DNA from: Glycomyces sp. TRM65418
Lineage (GTDB): Bacteria > Actinomycetota > Actinomycetes > Mycobacteriales > Micromonosporaceae
NCBI RefSeq assembly: GCF_019710475.1
Contig: NZ_JAJFAX010000004.1
Span: forward strand, 1-64,000
Length of the DNA stretch: 64,000 bases
Reading direction: 5' to 3'
Made by a program: the position numbers and the translations under genes
In this document: positions 62,405-64,000 of the stretch, piece after piece
Position numbering within the stretch: position 1 is the stretch's first letter
How the letters are laid out: every line of letters begins with the position of its first letter
The notes under the pieces: model-generated
Database searches by the model: none
Seen by the model: only the letters and a program-made list of their open reading frames with translations
Told to the model about the DNA's origin: nothing

Positions 62405-64000
62405 ATGCCGTCAACTCTGCAACGGTCGGGCCGGCGGGCCGCCGTGCTCGCCCTCGTGGCGATCACCGCGGCCGCGTCCTGGCTGCTCGCCGTCAACACC
62501 GCCCAGGCCCAGCCCGAGGACGTGGCGCTGCTGTCGCAAGACCGCCCCGCTTCGGCCTCGTCGGTCGAGAACCCCGACTACACGCCCGCTTCGGCCGCGT
62601 TCGACGGCGACCCGGGAACCCGCTGGTCCAGCGAGTTCGCCGACCCGCAGTGGATCCAGGTCGACCTCGGGGCCGTGTTCGACCTGAAGCGGGTCGACCT
62701 GGTCTGGGAGGGCGCCTACGCGTCCTCCTACGCGATCCAGGTGTCCACCGACGGGACCGACTGGTCCACCGCGTACCGCACCCAGTCCGGGAAGGGCGGT
62801 TCCGAGACGATCGCCCTCGACGCGCCGGGCCGCTACGTCCGCATGCACGGGCTCGAACGCGCCACCGGCTACGGCTACTCGCTGTGGAGCTTCGACGTCT
62901 ACGGCTGCACGGCCGGCGACGGCGGCGGCTCCGGTGGAGCCGCGGCCGTGGAGGTGACCGGGACCCAAGGCGACTGGCGGCTCACGGTCGACGGCGAGCC
63001 GTTCACCGTCAAGGGACTCACCTGGGGCCCGTCCACCGCCGAAGCCGAGCGGTGGATGCCCGAGCTCAAGTCGATGGGCGTCAACACGCTGCGCACCTGG
63101 GGCACCGACGCCTCGTCGCTGCCGCTGCTCGACGCGGCCGCCGCCCACGACATCAAGGTCATGCTCGGGTTCTGGCTGCTCCCCGGCGGCGGCCCGGGCT
63201 CGGGCGGCTGCATCGACTACGTCACCGACGACTCCTACAAGTCGCAGACGCTGGCCGACATCGTCGGCTGGGTCGAGACCTACCGCGACCACCCCGGCGT
63301 GCTCATGTGGAACGTCGGCAACGAGTCCGTCCTCGGCCTCCAGAACTGCTACGGCGAAGGCGAGGTCGACGCGCAGCGCCACGCCTACACGTCCTTCGTC
63401 AACGACGTCGCCGTCGCGATCCACGCCGTCGACGACCAGCACCCCGTGACCTCCACGGACGCCTGGACCGGCGCCTGGCCGTACTACAAGGCCAACGCCC
63501 CCGACCTCGACCTGCTGTCCGTCAACGCCTACCAGGTCGTCTGCGGCGTCGAGGAGGCCTGGAACGAGGGCGGCTACGACAAGCCCTACCTCATCACCGA
63601 GACCGGCCCGGCCGGCGAATGGGAGGTCCCCGACGACGCCAACGGCGTGCCCGACGAGCCCGGCGACATCGCCAAGGCCGAGGCCTACACGCAGGCGTGG
63701 GAGTGCATCACCGGCCACGAGGGCGTCGCGCTCGGCGCGACCATGTTCCACTTCGGCACCGAAGGCGACTTCGGCGGCGTCTGGTTCAATCTCATCCCCG
63801 GCGGCAACCGCCGGCTCGCCTACTACGCCGTCGCCGAGGCCTACGGCGGCAGCCCGCAGGCCAACACCCCGCCCGTGATCGCCTCGATGGACCTCGGCCT
63901 CGACGGCCCGGTCACCGGCGGCGAGGAGTTCACCGTCCGCCTCGACACCGTCGACCCCGACGGCGACGCCGTCGAGTACATCCCGATGGTGAACAGCGCC
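62405..64000 (+). CDS. secreted F5/8-type CBM + TIM-barrel glycoside hydrolase (3' partial)
   Basis: Open from the ATG at 62405 (GAGGAG 6 bases before) to the window end; 532 residues visible. A signal peptide (ending NTAQAQ) and a discoidin/F5-8C CBM32 domain (SSVENPDYTPASAAFDGDPG, TRWSSEFADPQWIQVDLG) are followed by a Gly-rich linker and a clan-A (beta/alpha)8 barrel. The barrel opens LTVDGEPFTVKGLTWGPSTA. The likely acid/base glutamate is in LMWNVGNESVLG and the nucleophile in YLITETGPAGEW, a GH2/GH5-like pair. A further beta-sandwich domain starts at the edge (NTPPVIASMDLGLDGPVTGG). It lies 35 bases after the GH55-like gene and is cotranscribed. Confidence 0.8.
   Translation, partial: MPSTLQRSGRRAAVLALVAITAAASWLLAVNTAQAQPEDVALLSQDRPASASSVENPDYTPASAAFDGDPGTRWSSEFADPQWIQVDLGAVFDLKRVDLVWEGAYASSYAIQVSTDGTDWSTAYRTQSGKGGSETIALDAPGRYVRMHGLERATGYGYSLWSFDVYGCTAGDGGGSGGAAAVEVTGTQGDWRLTVDGEPFTVKGLTWGPSTAEAERWMPELKSMGVNTLRTWGTDASSLPLLDAAAAHDIKVMLGFWLLPGGGPGSGGCIDYVTDDSYKSQTLADIVGWVETYRDHPGVLMWNVGNESVLGLQNCYGEGEVDAQRHAYTSFVNDVAVAIHAVDDQHPVTSTDAWTGAWPYYKANAPDLDLLSVNAYQVVCGVEEAWNEGGYDKPYLITETGPAGEWEVPDDANGVPDEPGDIAKAEAYTQAWECITGHEGVALGATMFHFGTEGDFGGVWFNLIPGGNRRLAYYAVAEAYGGSPQANTPPVIASMDLGLDGPVTGGEEFTVRLDTVDPDGDAVEYIPMVNSA

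Overview
The window is about 72% GC DNA with Shine-Dalgarno sites, GTG/TTG starts and gene families of an actinobacterium. The gene set fits a mycelial, plant-polymer-degrading soil or plant-associated genus of the Glycomyces/Stackebrandtia or Micromonospora type. This rests on CBM2 enzymes with Pro-Asp-Thr linkers, a BldN-type sigma factor beside a DUF5667 protein, and a rex-hemA-hemC-cobA/hemD-hemB block. The genus is an inference and no rRNA is present.

Layout. 0-8.5 kb: the 3' part of a secreted family PL9 pectate lyase, then a gene graveyard. It holds relics of a beta-helix lyase, a GH62 arabinofuranosidase, an IS5-type transposase, a serine tRNA 3' half, a short-chain dehydrogenase and a TetR regulator, interleaved with intact genes (methyltransferase, secreted hydrolase, a STAS/MEDS-ATPase stress pair and a three-repeat cysteine protein). 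8.6-19.2 kb: two CBM2-bearing secreted proteins (one histidine-rich of unknown function, one GH5 cellulase) with nearly identical operator-like palindromes at their promoters, flanking a CGNR regulator, a cold-shock protein/DEAD helicase pair, an AraC/VOC pair and an orphan maltokinase-cap protein. 19.3-26 kb: an FtsJ-type methyltransferase, then a GT4/glycogen-debranching operon preceded by a perfect CIRCE element, then a GH43-like/AbfB arabinan-type protein. 26-34.5 kb: a TetR/MFS efflux pair, an acidic Asp-Gly repeat protein, VOC and GNAT enzymes, a metallophosphoesterase, a POT peptide transporter and a membrane protein. 34.5-44 kb: groEL with two CIRCE elements, a membrane-anchored beta-helix protein, a CDC48-like ATPase with a degenerate first ATPase site, a potassium channel, a glycosyltransferase and a GNAT protein. 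44.6-49.4 kb: thrC under a SAM-I riboswitch, folP, a secreted protein and a HAD phosphatase. 49.7-59 kb: a putative anti-sigma/BldN-type ECF sigma pair, a glutaredoxin-like protein, rex, then hemA, hemC, cobA/hemD and hemB. 59-64 kb: a LacI regulator divergent from a secreted two-gene glucan-degradation operon, with matching operators on both sides and the last gene running off the window.

How the genes work together. Three regulatory themes can be read directly. LacI-type palindromes sit at the promoters of the secreted polysaccharide-degradation genes. HrcA/CIRCE sites control groEL and, unexpectedly, an alpha-glucan operon. A SAM-I riboswitch overlaps the ribosome-binding region of thrC. 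Many genes with no Shine-Dalgarno site carry a TANNNT-like box 6-7 nt before the start codon, which points to frequent leaderless transcription. Heme synthesis is placed beside the redox repressor Rex, as in Streptomyces. No phage, CRISPR array or intact insertion sequence was seen.
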